Assembly: GCA_045114175.1 (NCBI GenBank)
Contig: JBGUJZ010000007.1
Coordinates: 1 to 42,696, forward strand
Origin: Cacconaster sp045114175
GTDB taxonomy: Bacteria > Bacteroidota > Bacteroidia > Bacteroidales > UBA932
Direction of reading: 5' to 3'
DNA: 42,696 nucleotides
This document shows positions 8,883 through 19,653 of the stretch, piece after piece (positions within the stretch are counted from its first letter, which is position 1; every line of letters starts with the position of its first letter). A model generated the notes under the pieces. That model saw only the letters and a list, made by a program, of their open reading frames with translations. It did not search any database and was not told where the DNA came from. Both the position numbers and the translations under genes were made by a program.

Positions 8883-8886
<4 letters not shown>
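8131..8886 (+). CDS. tatC: Twin-arginine translocase subunit TatC
   Basis: Multi-spanning inner-membrane receptor of the Tat pathway that recognises twin-arginine signal peptides. The N-terminus MTFWDHLDVLRGSLFRA carries the conserved TatC start region including the HL-x-x-LR element; FLCALILCTPYLLFEIWRFIAPALYAREKR and the later helices match the family, and about six membrane segments are visible. Two starts are possible: GTG at 8131 (251 residues) or ATG at 8143, which begins directly at MTFWDHL; the ATG gives the more usual N-terminus. The stop overlaps the next gene by four bases (ATGA), so the two are translationally coupled. Confidence 0.96.
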
Positions 8887-10841
<1,955 letters not shown>

Positions 10842-10848
10842 AGCAACT

Positions 10849-11589
10849 ATGGAAGAGAAACAGTCACACTATCTCTTTGGTATTCATCCGGTAACCGAGG
10901 CCATTCTGGCCGGCCGGAAGTTCGACAAAATCCTCATCCGCAAGGGTGCGGCCGGTCCCCAGTTCACCGAACTGCTGAAACTGGCGGAGGAGCGCGGCTT
11001 GCCCCTCCAGTTCGTGCCGGCGGAAAAGATGAACTATCTGGTTCACGGCGCGCACCAGGGGGTGATTGCCTACATCTCCCAGATTGACTATGTGCCCTTT
11101 GAGGAGATGGTGGAGGGGGCGCTCTCGCGCAAGGCTGCGCCGCTCTTCCTCGTGCTGGATGGCGTGACGGATGTCCGCAACCTGGGCGCAATTGCCAGAA
11201 GCGCGGAATGTGCTGGCGTTGACGGCATTGTGCTGCCCGCAAAGGGTGGGGCGGCCATCAATGCGGAGGCGGTGAAATCCTCCGCAGGGGCGCTGCTGCG
11301 CGTGCCGGTGGCCAAGGTTTCCAACCTCAAGATCGCGCTCTACTATTTCCGCGACAGCGAATTCCAGATCGTGGCGACCAGCGAAAAGGCCGAAGACGAT
11401 ATGTACGACGTGAACCTGCGCAAACCCACTGCCATCGTGATGGGCTCCGAAGGACACGGCATCTCCGAGCCGGTCCTGAGCCTCTGCACGGTAGGGGCCC
11501 GCATCCCCATGAATGGCGAAATCGGCTCGCTCAATGTGTCGGTGGCTGCCGCACTCATCCTGTTTGAAGCGGTCAGACAAAGAAGATAA
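10849..11589 (+). CDS. rlmB: SPOUT-class 23S rRNA 2'-O-methyltransferase (TrmH/RlmB family)
   Basis: 246-residue methyltransferase, probably making Gm2251 in 23S rRNA. An N-terminal substrate-binding domain (YLFGIHPVTEAILAGRKFDK) precedes the knotted SPOUT domain: FLVLDGVTDVRNLGAIARSA (motif 1), IVMGSEGHGISEPV (motif 2) and IPMNGEIGSLNVSVAAALIL (motif 3), which hold the SAM pocket. The ATG at 10849 is chosen because it starts MEEKQSHYLFG and lies just after the stop of the ABC-F gene; a Met nine codons earlier is inside that gene. The next gene begins on the base after its stop. RlmB versus another TrmH paralogue cannot be fully separated by eye. Confidence 0.9.
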   Translation: MEEKQSHYLFGIHPVTEAILAGRKFDKILIRKGAAGPQFTELLKLAEERGLPLQFVPAEKMNYLVHGAHQGVIAYISQIDYVPFEEMVEGALSRKAAPLFLVLDGVTDVRNLGAIARSAECAGVDGIVLPAKGGAAINAEAVKSSAGALLRVPVAKVSNLKIALYYFRDSEFQIVATSEKAEDDMYDVNLRKPTAIVMGSEGHGISEPVLSLCTVGARIPMNGEIGSLNVSVAAALILFEAVRQRR

Positions 11590-13143
11590 ATGGCAACGGA
11601 CGGAGCATACGAAAGGACTTCCAAGAGCCTGAAGAACAGTCAGGTAGCGATTGTTGTACAGATACTCTCGCTGCTGGTTGGCTTCGTGGCCCGCAAGATC
11701 TTCCTGGATTATCTGGGAACCGAGGTCCTGGGTCTGAACACCACGGCCACCAGTATTCTCAACTTCCTGAATATCGCGGAGCTGGGAATCAGTTCGGCCA
11801 TTGCCGTCACCCTTTATAAACCTATTTACGATGGCGACCGGCAGAGCATCCGCGAGATCGTGGCGCTGCAGGGCTGGCTCTACAAGCGGGTGGCCCTCGT
11901 GATTCTGGCGGCCAGTCTGGTGCTGCTGCCCTTCTTCCCGCGCATCTTCACCAAGATGGAGTTGCCTATGTGGTACGCCTACGCTTCGTTCGGCGTGCTG
12001 CTTTTCAGCTCGTTGCTCGGTTACTTCGTGAACTACAAACAGGTGATTCTGGCTGCGGACCAGAAGGACTACAAGATTCAAATCAGCTATCGTTTGGTGC
12101 TGATTGCCAAGGTGATCGTCCAGATTATAGCGGTCTGCCTGCTGCCGCATCCTTACCTCTGGTGGCTGGTGATTGAGGCCCTCTTTGCGGTGATTGCCGC
12201 CCTGACGCTCAACCGGACCATCTATAAGGATTACCCTGATCTGAAGGAGCCCTGCGTGGTGGATCGCGCGCTGCGTCAAAAGTATCCGGACGTGATCACC
12301 AAGGTCAAGCAGCTCTTCGTGCACCGCATCGGTTCCTTTGCGGCGCTGCAGTCGCTTCCGATCTTTATCTATGCCTTCACCTCGCTCACGATGGTTGCCC
12401 TCTATGGCAACTATATGATCCTGTTCAGCAGTCTGCAGGCGCTCCTGCTGGCTCTCTTCACGAGCATCACGGCCAGCGTGGGCAATATGATTGCTGAAGG
12501 GGACAAGAAGTTGATATTCAAGGTATTCCGCGAGCTGTTCGCCTCCCGCTTCTATCTGGTGACCTTCTGTTCGTTCGCCATGCTCTTCCTGAGCGGTCCA
12601 TTCGTGGTGCTCTGGCTGGGACCGGAATACGTGCTGAGCGGCCGGACCCTCTGGCTGATGGTGGGCCTCTTCTTCCTGAACAACCTGCGCACCGTGGTGG
12701 ATATCTTCATCAATGCCTACGGTATCTTCAAGGATATCTGGGCGCCGATTGCCGAGGCGGTGATCTTCGTGATCTGCGCCATCGTGCTGGGACGCCTCTA
12801 CGGCCTGGACGGCGTGCTGATGGCACAGGGAATCGAACTGCTGCTGATTGTCTTCATCTGGAAGCCTTATTTCCTCTTCTCGCAGGGCATGGGACGGAGC
12901 GCAAGTGCCTACTTTGGCCTCTTCTTCAAGCTGTTGGCCATTTCAGGCGCCGTCTTTGCGCTGGGCTGCTGTCTGGTGCCGCTGCTGAAGATCGATGCGG
13001 CTGCCGGCATTCTCCCGTTCCTGGGTTATGCCGCCATCCTTTGCTTTGTCTTTGCTGTGCTGCTCTTTGGGGCCATGTATGCCGGAGAGCGGGGAATGCG
13101 CACCTTCGTGCAGCGAATCTTTAAGACTGCCCGCCGCAAATAG
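11590..13143 (+). CDS. Wzx-like polysaccharide flippase
   Basis: 517-residue inner-membrane protein with about 12-14 helices, of the polysaccharide transport (MATE/MOP) superfamily, which flips lipid-linked oligosaccharides to the periplasm. The N-terminus SLKNSQVAIVVQILSLLVGFVARKIFLDYLGTEVLGLNTTATSILNFLNIAELGIS (read in segments) is a typical O-antigen/capsule flippase opening. The gene starts on the base after the rlmB stop, so it is wired into the valS-tat-rlmB run rather than having its own promoter. Its last 23 bases overlap the 3' end of the opposing GT4 gene. It marks the left end of the polysaccharide locus. Confidence 0.92.
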   Translation: MATDGAYERTSKSLKNSQVAIVVQILSLLVGFVARKIFLDYLGTEVLGLNTTATSILNFLNIAELGISSAIAVTLYKPIYDGDRQSIREIVALQGWLYKRVALVILAASLVLLPFFPRIFTKMELPMWYAYASFGVLLFSSLLGYFVNYKQVILAADQKDYKIQISYRLVLIAKVIVQIIAVCLLPHPYLWWLVIEALFAVIAALTLNRTIYKDYPDLKEPCVVDRALRQKYPDVITKVKQLFVHRIGSFAALQSLPIFIYAFTSLTMVALYGNYMILFSSLQALLLALFTSITASVGNMIAEGDKKLIFKVFRELFASRFYLVTFCSFAMLFLSGPFVVLWLGPEYVLSGRTLWLMVGLFFLNNLRTVVDIFINAYGIFKDIWAPIAEAVIFVICAIVLGRLYGLDGVLMAQGIELLLIVFIWKPYFLFSQGMGRSASAYFGLFFKLLAISGAVFALGCCLVPLLKIDAAAGILPFLGYAAILCFVFAVLLFGAMYAGERGMRTFVQRIFKTARRK

Positions 13144-14230
13144 ATTCGGCCAGGCGGTAGAAGCACGCTGCCTGATGGCTCGGTGAGTAGGCCTCCCGGA
13201 AGGCACGGCGAATCACTTCTGACTGTATAGTATCCTTGTTTTCAAGAACTTCCTGCATTTTTGCCGCCAGTGCTGCCGCATCTTGTGCGGGGGAGTAATA
13301 GCTCACCAGGCCGCGTGTGGATTCGAGCAGGGTAGGCAGTGCGTTGCAGATGACCGGCACGCCGGCCAGCGCCGCCTCGATGGGCGTAGCGCCGAACCCC
13401 TCCATCTCGGACGGGGTGACGAACAGGTCCGCATTCACATAGAGCCGGTCCATCTCCTCCTGCGAAAGGAGCGCATCATTGAGTTCTACCCGCTCTGCAA
13501 GGCCGTGTGACGCTATATAAGGAGCCAGTACGGAATCCCAGTAGGGCGTGCGTCTGCCCTTGAAAATGAGCTGGTGCGGGATGGTATCTTTGAGCAATTC
13601 AAAGGCCTTGATCAGCGTCAGCGGATTCTTGTGATCCACCAGCGTGTTGACATCCAGGATATAGGGCTGATTGACCGCTTCCCGGGTAGCAGGATCGGCG
13701 TTGGAAACGACGCTGACGTAGATTACCTCCACCGGGGTTTTGATCTTGCGCAGTTCTTTGATGGCCGCCTTGGCATTCTCCGAAATCGTGACGATCCGGC
13801 TCATCCGGTTGGCTGCACGGAAGGCTCCCAAGCGGAAACGCCAGCGTAACAGCGGATTCTTCTGATAAAACAGTTTTGTGTCGTGGATCACCGCGAAGCT
13901 CGGAACCGTGCGGGTATAGAGTGTGCGGTCGTAGAGATAGGGGGAGAGGAGCAGGTCAATTCCTTCATCCTCAAGGATTTTCTCCAGCTTCTTGCGGAAG
14001 AGCGGACCGCGCGTGAAGGGAAGCTTGGGCAAGTGAGAAGTCTTTACGGGAAGGGTTTTGAAACCCGTAATCCGGTGGGCAAATCCCGCCTCGTAGCCCG
14101 CCTCCACCAGCAACAGAATGTCATCGGCATGGCCGTTTTCCTTGAATCCGCGCAGCAGGCTGAAGGAAAACGTAGCCAGCCCGGTGGTGTACTCCTCGTG
14201 GATGTAGGTCAGGTCTACGGCTATCTTCAT
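13121..14230 (-). CDS. GT4-family glycosyltransferase (GT-B fold)
   Basis: 369-residue retaining glycosyltransferase. N-terminus MKIAVDLTYIHEEYTTGLATFSFSLLRGF carries the glycine-containing acceptor-side loop; the donor-side domain has YILDVNTLVDHKNPLTLIKAFELLK, then LIFKGRRTPYWDS, and the E-x7-E motif EGFGATPIE with acidic residues at about 277 and 285. The product likely adds one sugar of the surface polysaccharide at the cytoplasmic face. It is the only gene of the locus on the minus strand and has its own promoter box four bases before the ATG. Its 3' end overlaps the flippase gene by 23 bases. Donor and linkage cannot be read. Confidence 0.93.
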   Translation of the reverse strand: MKIAVDLTYIHEEYTTGLATFSFSLLRGFKENGHADDILLLVEAGYEAGFAHRITGFKTLPVKTSHLPKLPFTRGPLFRKKLEKILEDEGIDLLLSPYLYDRTLYTRTVPSFAVIHDTKLFYQKNPLLRWRFRLGAFRAANRMSRIVTISENAKAAIKELRKIKTPVEVIYVSVVSNADPATREAVNQPYILDVNTLVDHKNPLTLIKAFELLKDTIPHQLIFKGRRTPYWDSVLAPYIASHGLAERVELNDALLSQEEMDRLYVNADLFVTPSEMEGFGATPIEAALAGVPVICNALPTLLESTRGLVSYYSPAQDAAALAAKMQEVLENKDTIQSEVIRRAFREAYSPSHQAACFYRLAESICGGQS

Positions 14231-14234
14231 ACCG

Positions 14235-14242
14235 CAAAGATA
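14235..14242 (-). promoter_or_regulatory. -7 promoter box immediately before the GT4 gene
   Basis: TATCTTTG on the minus strand matches TAnnTTTG and ends four bases before the ATG, which would place the transcription start at or next to the first codon (leaderless message). A weaker plus-strand box, TATATTTA at 14265-14272, may serve the divergent fusion gene. Confidence 0.65.
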
Positions 14243-14292
14243 CCAGTTTCTTAGAAATTTAGTGTATATTTACAAGTTCTTAGCGAAACGAG

Positions 14293-16413
14293 ATGAATAT
14301 CCTCTTTGTCACCGAGAATCAGGTCAGCCAGCGCCTTGGCGGCACCGACCGGATCACGATCACCCTGGCGGAAGAATTCAGCCGCATGGGGCACGTGTGC
14401 TATCTGGCCTACTGCCGCGCCAGTGAAGCGCCGGATCTGGAGGGTTTTCGGGAGACGGTCCTGCTTCAGGAGGGGGATAATGAGGCGCGGATTGCTGCGC
14501 TGATTCAGGCCTGGAACGTAGATGTAGTTGTCTGCAACCTAGTGGGAATCAGCTATAAACGCAAGTATCTGCCGTTGCTCTATGCCGCTACGAGAGGAAT
14601 CCGCACCCGGGTTGTGGCCTGCTATCACGCCATGCCGGGAGAGGACCTGCTGGGCAACCGCATCGGCAACAGCCTCCACCGCATCCGGAAGGGCGGGAAA
14701 CTGGGGGAGAACCTCAAGGATATCGCCCTGACGATTCTCGGCCCCGGCCTGGTCAGGAAACTGTCGCGCAAGCGGATAGAGGACAAATACCAGCTGATGT
14801 ACCGGAATTCCGACTTGCTGGTGCTCCACACGCCCGAGGCGTGCCGCGCGTATGCGGAAATAGCCGGCCTGCGGTGCGATTCCCGCTTTGAATACGTCCA
14901 CAGTGCCCTGACCTACGATACATTCCTGAATGAAAGTGAACTCGCCGCCAAGAAAAAGGTGGCGCTGATCGTTGCCCGGCTGGATGAAAAACCCAAACGG
15001 ATTTCGTTCGCTCTGCGCGCTTGGCGCCTGATTCAGTCGCAGCCCGATTGCGGCGATTGGCAGCTGAAGATTGTGGGCGGAGGCCCCGATACTGAGTATT
15101 ATCAGCGGATGGCCAAGCGGCTGAAACTCAAGAATGTATCTTTTGAAGGAAGGGTGCCGGACCTGACGGCTTACTACCGCGAGGCCTCTCTCTTCCTGCT
15201 GACCTCGTCGTATGAAGGTTGGGCGCTGACGCTCACCGAATCGCAACAGTTCGGCGTGGTGCCGGTGGCGTTGGATTCTTACGTTTCGCTGCCCACCATC
15301 CTTACGAACCACGAGAATGGCATCACGGTTCCAGATGGCGACCTGAAGGGGTATGCCGCTGCCGTGACGGCGCTGATGCGCGATCCCGCGGAGCGCGAAC
15401 GACTGGCCCGCAACGGACTGCTCTCATGCCGCCGCTTTACCCGCGAGAAGGTGGCTGAGCGCTGGATTTCGCTCTTCAGTGCCATCAAGGATCCCAAGAT
15501 CTCTCTCGTCATCTGCACCTACAACCGCGACCGGTTCATTGGCCAGACGCTGGAGAAGATCGCCGCTTGCAACTTCCCTCACGACCGTTATGAAATCGTG
15601 CTGGTGAACAACAACAGCACCGATTCCACCGCCGACATCTGCGCAGCCTTTTCCGCCGCGCATCCGGAGGTGAACTATCAATATGCGCTGGAAACCTCGC
15701 AGGGCCTTTCTTATGCCCGCAACCGGGGGATTTCCCTGGCGCAGGGAGATTATATCGTCTTTTTGGACGACGACTCTTTTGTGGCGCCGGATTATCTGGA
15801 GCGCCTTTCCGCCCGCCTTGCTGCTTATCCCGATGCGGATGCCTTCGGCGGCCGGATTGATCCGCTCTTTGAATCGGGCGTCGCGCCCCGCTGGCTCTGC
15901 AAATGGACCCTCTCCTGGGTTTCTGCCATCAATCGGGGCGGGGAGGTCTCGCGCTTTACCGGAAGCAAGTATCCGATTGGCGCCAACATGGGCTTTAAAG
16001 CGCAGCTGCTCAAAGAAATGCCCGGGTTCGACACCACGCTGGGCCGTACCGGCAAGAACCTGCTGGGCGGCGAAGAGAAGGAACTCTTTGGCCGCATCGC
16101 AGCTGCCGGCGGGCAGATCTACTATTTCCCGGATGTTCGGGTGCAGCATGTGATTCCCGAGGGGCGTACAACCCGTGATTATATCGTTCGTTTTGCCCGC
16201 GGAATCGGCTATAGCGAATATGTCCGTTGCACCAGAAAGGGCGCTGGCGCGCTCCTGAAACGTCGTTTTTCCGAATTGGTGAAGTGGGGTGCCACCCTCG
16301 TGCTGTGGGTGGGCTATCTCTTGAGCGGCCGTCCTGCCTGCGGCAACGCGCTGGTGCTGTTCCGCTGGAACGTCTCCCGCGGCCTGTTTTTTCATAAATC
16401 CTTGGAGGGATGA
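14293..16413 (+). CDS. Two-domain glycosyltransferase: GT4 fused to GT2
   Basis: 706-residue protein with two complete glycosyltransferase modules. Residues 1 to about 395 are a GT-B retaining GT4: NILFVTENQVSQRLGGTDRIT, then KKVALIVARLDEKPKR, LKIVGGGPDTEYY and the E-x7-E motif with E308 and E316 (EGWALTLTE). From about residue 403 a GT-A inverting GT2 begins: ISLVICTYNRDRFIGQTLE, IVLVNNNSTDSTADI, and the metal-binding DDD at 492-494 (VFLDDDSF), later NLLGGEEKELFGRIAAAG as the catalytic-base region. A C-terminal hydrophobic stretch (WGATLVLWVGYLLSG) may touch the membrane. The fusion suggests two successive sugar additions by one protein. The stop overlaps the next start (ATGATGG). Confidence 0.93.
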   Translation: MNILFVTENQVSQRLGGTDRITITLAEEFSRMGHVCYLAYCRASEAPDLEGFRETVLLQEGDNEARIAALIQAWNVDVVVCNLVGISYKRKYLPLLYAATRGIRTRVVACYHAMPGEDLLGNRIGNSLHRIRKGGKLGENLKDIALTILGPGLVRKLSRKRIEDKYQLMYRNSDLLVLHTPEACRAYAEIAGLRCDSRFEYVHSALTYDTFLNESELAAKKKVALIVARLDEKPKRISFALRAWRLIQSQPDCGDWQLKIVGGGPDTEYYQRMAKRLKLKNVSFEGRVPDLTAYYREASLFLLTSSYEGWALTLTESQQFGVVPVALDSYVSLPTILTNHENGITVPDGDLKGYAAAVTALMRDPAERERLARNGLLSCRRFTREKVAERWISLFSAIKDPKISLVICTYNRDRFIGQTLEKIAACNFPHDRYEIVLVNNNSTDSTADICAAFSAAHPEVNYQYALETSQGLSYARNRGISLAQGDYIVFLDDDSFVAPDYLERLSARLAAYPDADAFGGRIDPLFESGVAPRWLCKWTLSWVSAINRGGEVSRFTGSKYPIGANMGFKAQLLKEMPGFDTTLGRTGKNLLGGEEKELFGRIAAAGGQIYYFPDVRVQHVIPEGRTTRDYIVRFARGIGYSEYVRCTRKGAGALLKRRFSELVKWGATLVLWVGYLLSGRPACGNALVLFRWNVSRGLFFHKSLEG

Positions 16414-17204
16414 TGGAAGGCCTGAGAATCAAGATCTTTTCGCGCTCGTTTGACCTGCGCCTCTACCGCCTGGCCGCCGGTCTCTGGGGCGGGGTGGAGT
16501 GCGAGGGTGCGGTCCGCCTGACCGACAAGAGTGCGGACGGCTATTTCTATGCGATGCTGCGCCACACGGACTGCGATATCGCTATCAACATCGACGAAGA
16601 TGCCTTCGTGGCCAACCCCGAGGCCGTGAATGACATGGTGGAGCTGATGCTGCGTGAAGGCTATGCCAATATCGGCTGTGCGGATGCCGGTGAAGGGCTG
16701 CCCCGGAGCGGCAATCCCAAAGTAACAAATCCGTTCTTCAACATCTTGAACCTCAAACTGATACGAGAGAAGTTCAATCGTGCTGAACTGAAGCGTTACA
16801 CGGAGGAATACGAACCCTATTATCCCTTCTTCCTCTGGCTGGCCGACCATTTCAAGACCCTCTATCTGCCCGCTAAACTGCATGCGGACGGGATCTCCAC
16901 GATGCTGTATGACCCACAGGGCCGGCTCGTCTGCCAGCACTCCTGGTATGCCCGCTTCTATTCGATACCGGGCTTTATGGTGCGCTGCATCCAGCGCGAC
17001 CAGGGACGGCAGAAGGCGCGCATCGATGCCCTGATCCACGAAACCTACGCTCTGCGCGGCCTGCCGGTTCCCCAGTTTGGAGCGGGGGCACGCCTGGCCT
17101 TCCTAGGCAACCGGATTCTCCGCTGGATCATCAAGATCCCGCAGCGAATCTCCCGCTGGCCGCACAAAATCAAACGTAAACTCAAGCGAAATCATGAAAA
17201 ATAG
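16410..17204 (+). CDS. Putative glycosyltransferase, GT-A-like
   Basis: 264-residue protein. The strand CDIAINIDEDAFVANPEAV contains a DxD-like motif (D62-E-D64) expected of a metal-dependent GT-A enzyme, and the flow before it (YFYAMLRHTDCD) and after it (YANIGCADAGEG) fits the nucleotide-sugar domain. The C-terminus is very basic (RISRWPHKIKRKLKRN), consistent with binding the inner membrane surface. The start overlaps the fusion gene by four bases (ATG at 16410; a second ATG follows at 16413). Its end overlaps the next gene by 11 bases. I do not recognise a specific family, so the enzyme call is from motif and context. Confidence 0.72.
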   Translation: MMEGLRIKIFSRSFDLRLYRLAAGLWGGVECEGAVRLTDKSADGYFYAMLRHTDCDIAINIDEDAFVANPEAVNDMVELMLREGYANIGCADAGEGLPRSGNPKVTNPFFNILNLKLIREKFNRAELKRYTEEYEPYYPFFLWLADHFKTLYLPAKLHADGISTMLYDPQGRLVCQHSWYARFYSIPGFMVRCIQRDQGRQKARIDALIHETYALRGLPVPQFGAGARLAFLGNRILRWIIKIPQRISRWPHKIKRKLKRNHEK

Positions 17205-19653
17205 ATTTCTTGTAAAATATGGCGCCTACCTGGCTGCCGCAGTGATTTTTGTCGTTCTTGCCTATGCCTACTGCTTCCCTGTGCTGCAGGGCAAAGTGAT
17301 TTATGCGGGCGATAACGTCACGGCCGAGTCGGTGGTTCATGAAGGGGTAAGCTACACCGAAGCGACGGGCGACCACAGCTGGTGGACCGGCTCCATGTTC
17401 AGCGGTATGCCGGCTTTCCAGGTGGGTGGCGGTCACTACGCTTCCGATTCCTGGCTGGCGCCCCTCAAGGCCTTTTTCCACCGCGGCCATTCGCACACGG
17501 CGTGGGTCTTCATCATCTATTTCCTCTGCTTCTTTGCGCTGCTCCGCTCCTTCGGGGTGGACAAGTGGCTCAGTCTGGTAGGGGCGGTGGTGATTGCCCT
17601 CTCATCCTACTTTATCGTGGTGATTGCAGCCGGCCATAACGGAAAGACCTCGACCATTGCGCTCATCAGTGTGGTCTTTGCAGGCTTCTATCTGATATTC
17701 AGGAAGAAATACGCGTTGGGCGTCATCTTTGCGATGCTCTTTACCGCACTGGGATTCAGTACCCACCCGCAGATGGCCTACTACCTCTTCATGATGATGG
17801 GTGTCTGCTGGTTTGCAGAGCTTTACACCCATATACGCGAGCGCCGGATGAAGGACTTTGCGGTAGCCACGCTGCTCTTTGTGGCATCGGTGGGCCTGGG
17901 TATGGGAACCAGCTCCGCCAACGTCTTTGCCAATGCCGAATATGTCAAGGAGACGATGCGCGGCGGTCATTCCGACCTCACCAAGGCCGATGATGCCGCC
18001 AACAAGACCTCCGGCCTGGATCTGGATTACGCTACCCAGTGGAGCTACGGAATCGACGAGACTATGACGCTCCTCATTCCGGGTTTCAAGGGCGGCGCCT
18101 CCGGGGTGGATGTCGGAACCAAGTCCGATCTTTATAAGACGCTGGTCAAAGGAGGGGTTCCGGCCCGCTCGGCGGCTGATTTTTGCCAGCAGACCCCGCT
18201 CTACTGGGGCGAGCAGCCCTTCACGGCGGGTAATGTCTATGTGGGGGCGATTGTCTGTTTCCTCTTCCTGCTGGGCCTGCTGTTGGTGAGGGGCCCTTAC
18301 AAATGGGCGCTGCTGGTGGCTACGCTCTTCTCCATCTTCCTGGCCTGGGGCCACAACTGGATGGGACTCACCGCCTTCTTCTTCAAATACTTCCCGCTCT
18401 ACAGCAAGTTCCGCGCGGTCTCGTCTATCCTGATTGTGGCCGAAATTGCAATGCCGTTGCTGGGCTTTCTGGCCCTCAAGCAGCTGATGGAGGGGGATAT
18501 CGAACGGAAGAAAGCTTTGAAGGCAATCTGGATTTCCGGTGGTGTGACGGCGGGCATCTGCCTCTTCTTCGCGCTCTTTGGCAGCCTGATTTACGACTTT
18601 ACCTCCACGCAGGATGCCCGCTTTACCGGACGGATTCCTGATTGGATCTATTCGGCTATTCTGGATCAGCGTGCATCGCTTTTCCGTGCGGACTGCCTGC
18701 GCTCCTTCGGCTTGATTGCTGCCGCCTTTGTGCTGCTCTGGCTCTTTGTGGCCGGCAAGATGCGCAAGGGCTGGATGATAGCATTGCTCGGCGTACTGAT
18801 GGTGGGCGACCTCTGGGCAGTGGACAAGCGTTACCTGAACGACAGCAACTTCGTACCCTCTTATTTGGAGCGTCGCGCCTTTGCCATGCAGCCCTGGGAG
18901 CAGGCCATTCTGGCCGATCCTGACCCGCATTTCCGCGTCTATAACGTCTCGAGTGGCGATCCCTTTAGCGATGCCCGCACCTCATACCGGCTCAAGTCGC
19001 TCGGTGGCTACAGCGCCGCCAAACTGCGTCGCTACCAGGACCTGATAGATGTCTATCTGTCAAAGGGTAACTTGAGCGTTATCAGCATGTTAAATGCTAA
19101 ATACATTGTGGTTCCCGACGAAAACGGCCAGCCGCATCCGCAACTCAATCCGGGAGCACTGGGGAACGCCTGGTTCGTGGGTGAACTGATTCCCGTGGCT
19201 ACTGCCGACGAGGAGATGGCGCTGCTGGGCGAAATCGATCTTCAGAGCGTTGCGGTGGTGGATCAGTCCTATGCCGAGGCCATCAGTAACTGGCAGCCCG
19301 GTATTCCCGAAGAGGCCTCTATCCGGCTCGAGAAATACACCCCGCGCTATCTGGATTACCGCTACCACGCTTCGGCGCCCGGTACCGTTGTTTTCTCGGA
19401 GATTTACTATCCTTACGGCTGGAAGGTGACCATCGACGGTGTTCCGGCTGATCATTTCCGTGCAGACTACACGCTCCGCGCCCTGAATGTTCCGGCCGGC
19501 GACCACGCCATCCATTTTGAATTTGCCCCGGACAGCGTACGTAAGGGCGATACGCTGGCTATTTTCTGCATTCTGGCGATGTATCTCATCATCCTGGGAC
19601 TCATAGGAATAAACGTTTATAAACGTATAAAAACGGCTAAAAAGACTGCCTGA
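17194..19653 (+). CDS. YfhO-like large membrane protein
   Basis: 819-residue inner-membrane protein with about a dozen helices and a periplasmic C-terminal domain. The N-terminal helix is followed by a large extracytoplasmic loop with YAGDNVTAESVVHEG and DHSWWTGSMFSGMPAFQVGG, the hallmark of Bacteroidota YfhO-like proteins, a GT-C-type fold often encoded in polysaccharide loci. Further marks: YFIVVIAAGHNGK, FKYFPLYSKFRAVSSILIVAE, and the C-terminal beta domain YRYHASAPGTVVFSEIYYPYGW. Acidic residues in the first loop would be where a GT-C enzyme holds its metal and lipid-phosphate donor (inference). It overlaps the upstream gene by 11 bases, and its stop shares one base with the Wzi start. 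Confidence 0.87.
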   Translation: MKNRFLVKYGAYLAAAVIFVVLAYAYCFPVLQGKVIYAGDNVTAESVVHEGVSYTEATGDHSWWTGSMFSGMPAFQVGGGHYASDSWLAPLKAFFHRGHSHTAWVFIIYFLCFFALLRSFGVDKWLSLVGAVVIALSSYFIVVIAAGHNGKTSTIALISVVFAGFYLIFRKKYALGVIFAMLFTALGFSTHPQMAYYLFMMMGVCWFAELYTHIRERRMKDFAVATLLFVASVGLGMGTSSANVFANAEYVKETMRGGHSDLTKADDAANKTSGLDLDYATQWSYGIDETMTLLIPGFKGGASGVDVGTKSDLYKTLVKGGVPARSAADFCQQTPLYWGEQPFTAGNVYVGAIVCFLFLLGLLLVRGPYKWALLVATLFSIFLAWGHNWMGLTAFFFKYFPLYSKFRAVSSILIVAEIAMPLLGFLALKQLMEGDIERKKALKAIWISGGVTAGICLFFALFGSLIYDFTSTQDARFTGRIPDWIYSAILDQRASLFRADCLRSFGLIAAAFVLLWLFVAGKMRKGWMIALLGVLMVGDLWAVDKRYLNDSNFVPSYLERRAFAMQPWEQAILADPDPHFRVYNVSSGDPFSDARTSYRLKSLGGYSAAKLRRYQDLIDVYLSKGNLSVISMLNAKYIVVPDENGQPHPQLNPGALGNAWFVGELIPVATADEEMALLGEIDLQSVAVVDQSYAEAISNWQPGIPEEASIRLEKYTPRYLDYRYHASAPGTVVFSEIYYPYGWKVTIDGVPADHFRADYTLRALNVPAGDHAIHFEFAPDSVRKGDTLAIFCILAMYLIILGLIGINVYKRIKTAKKTA

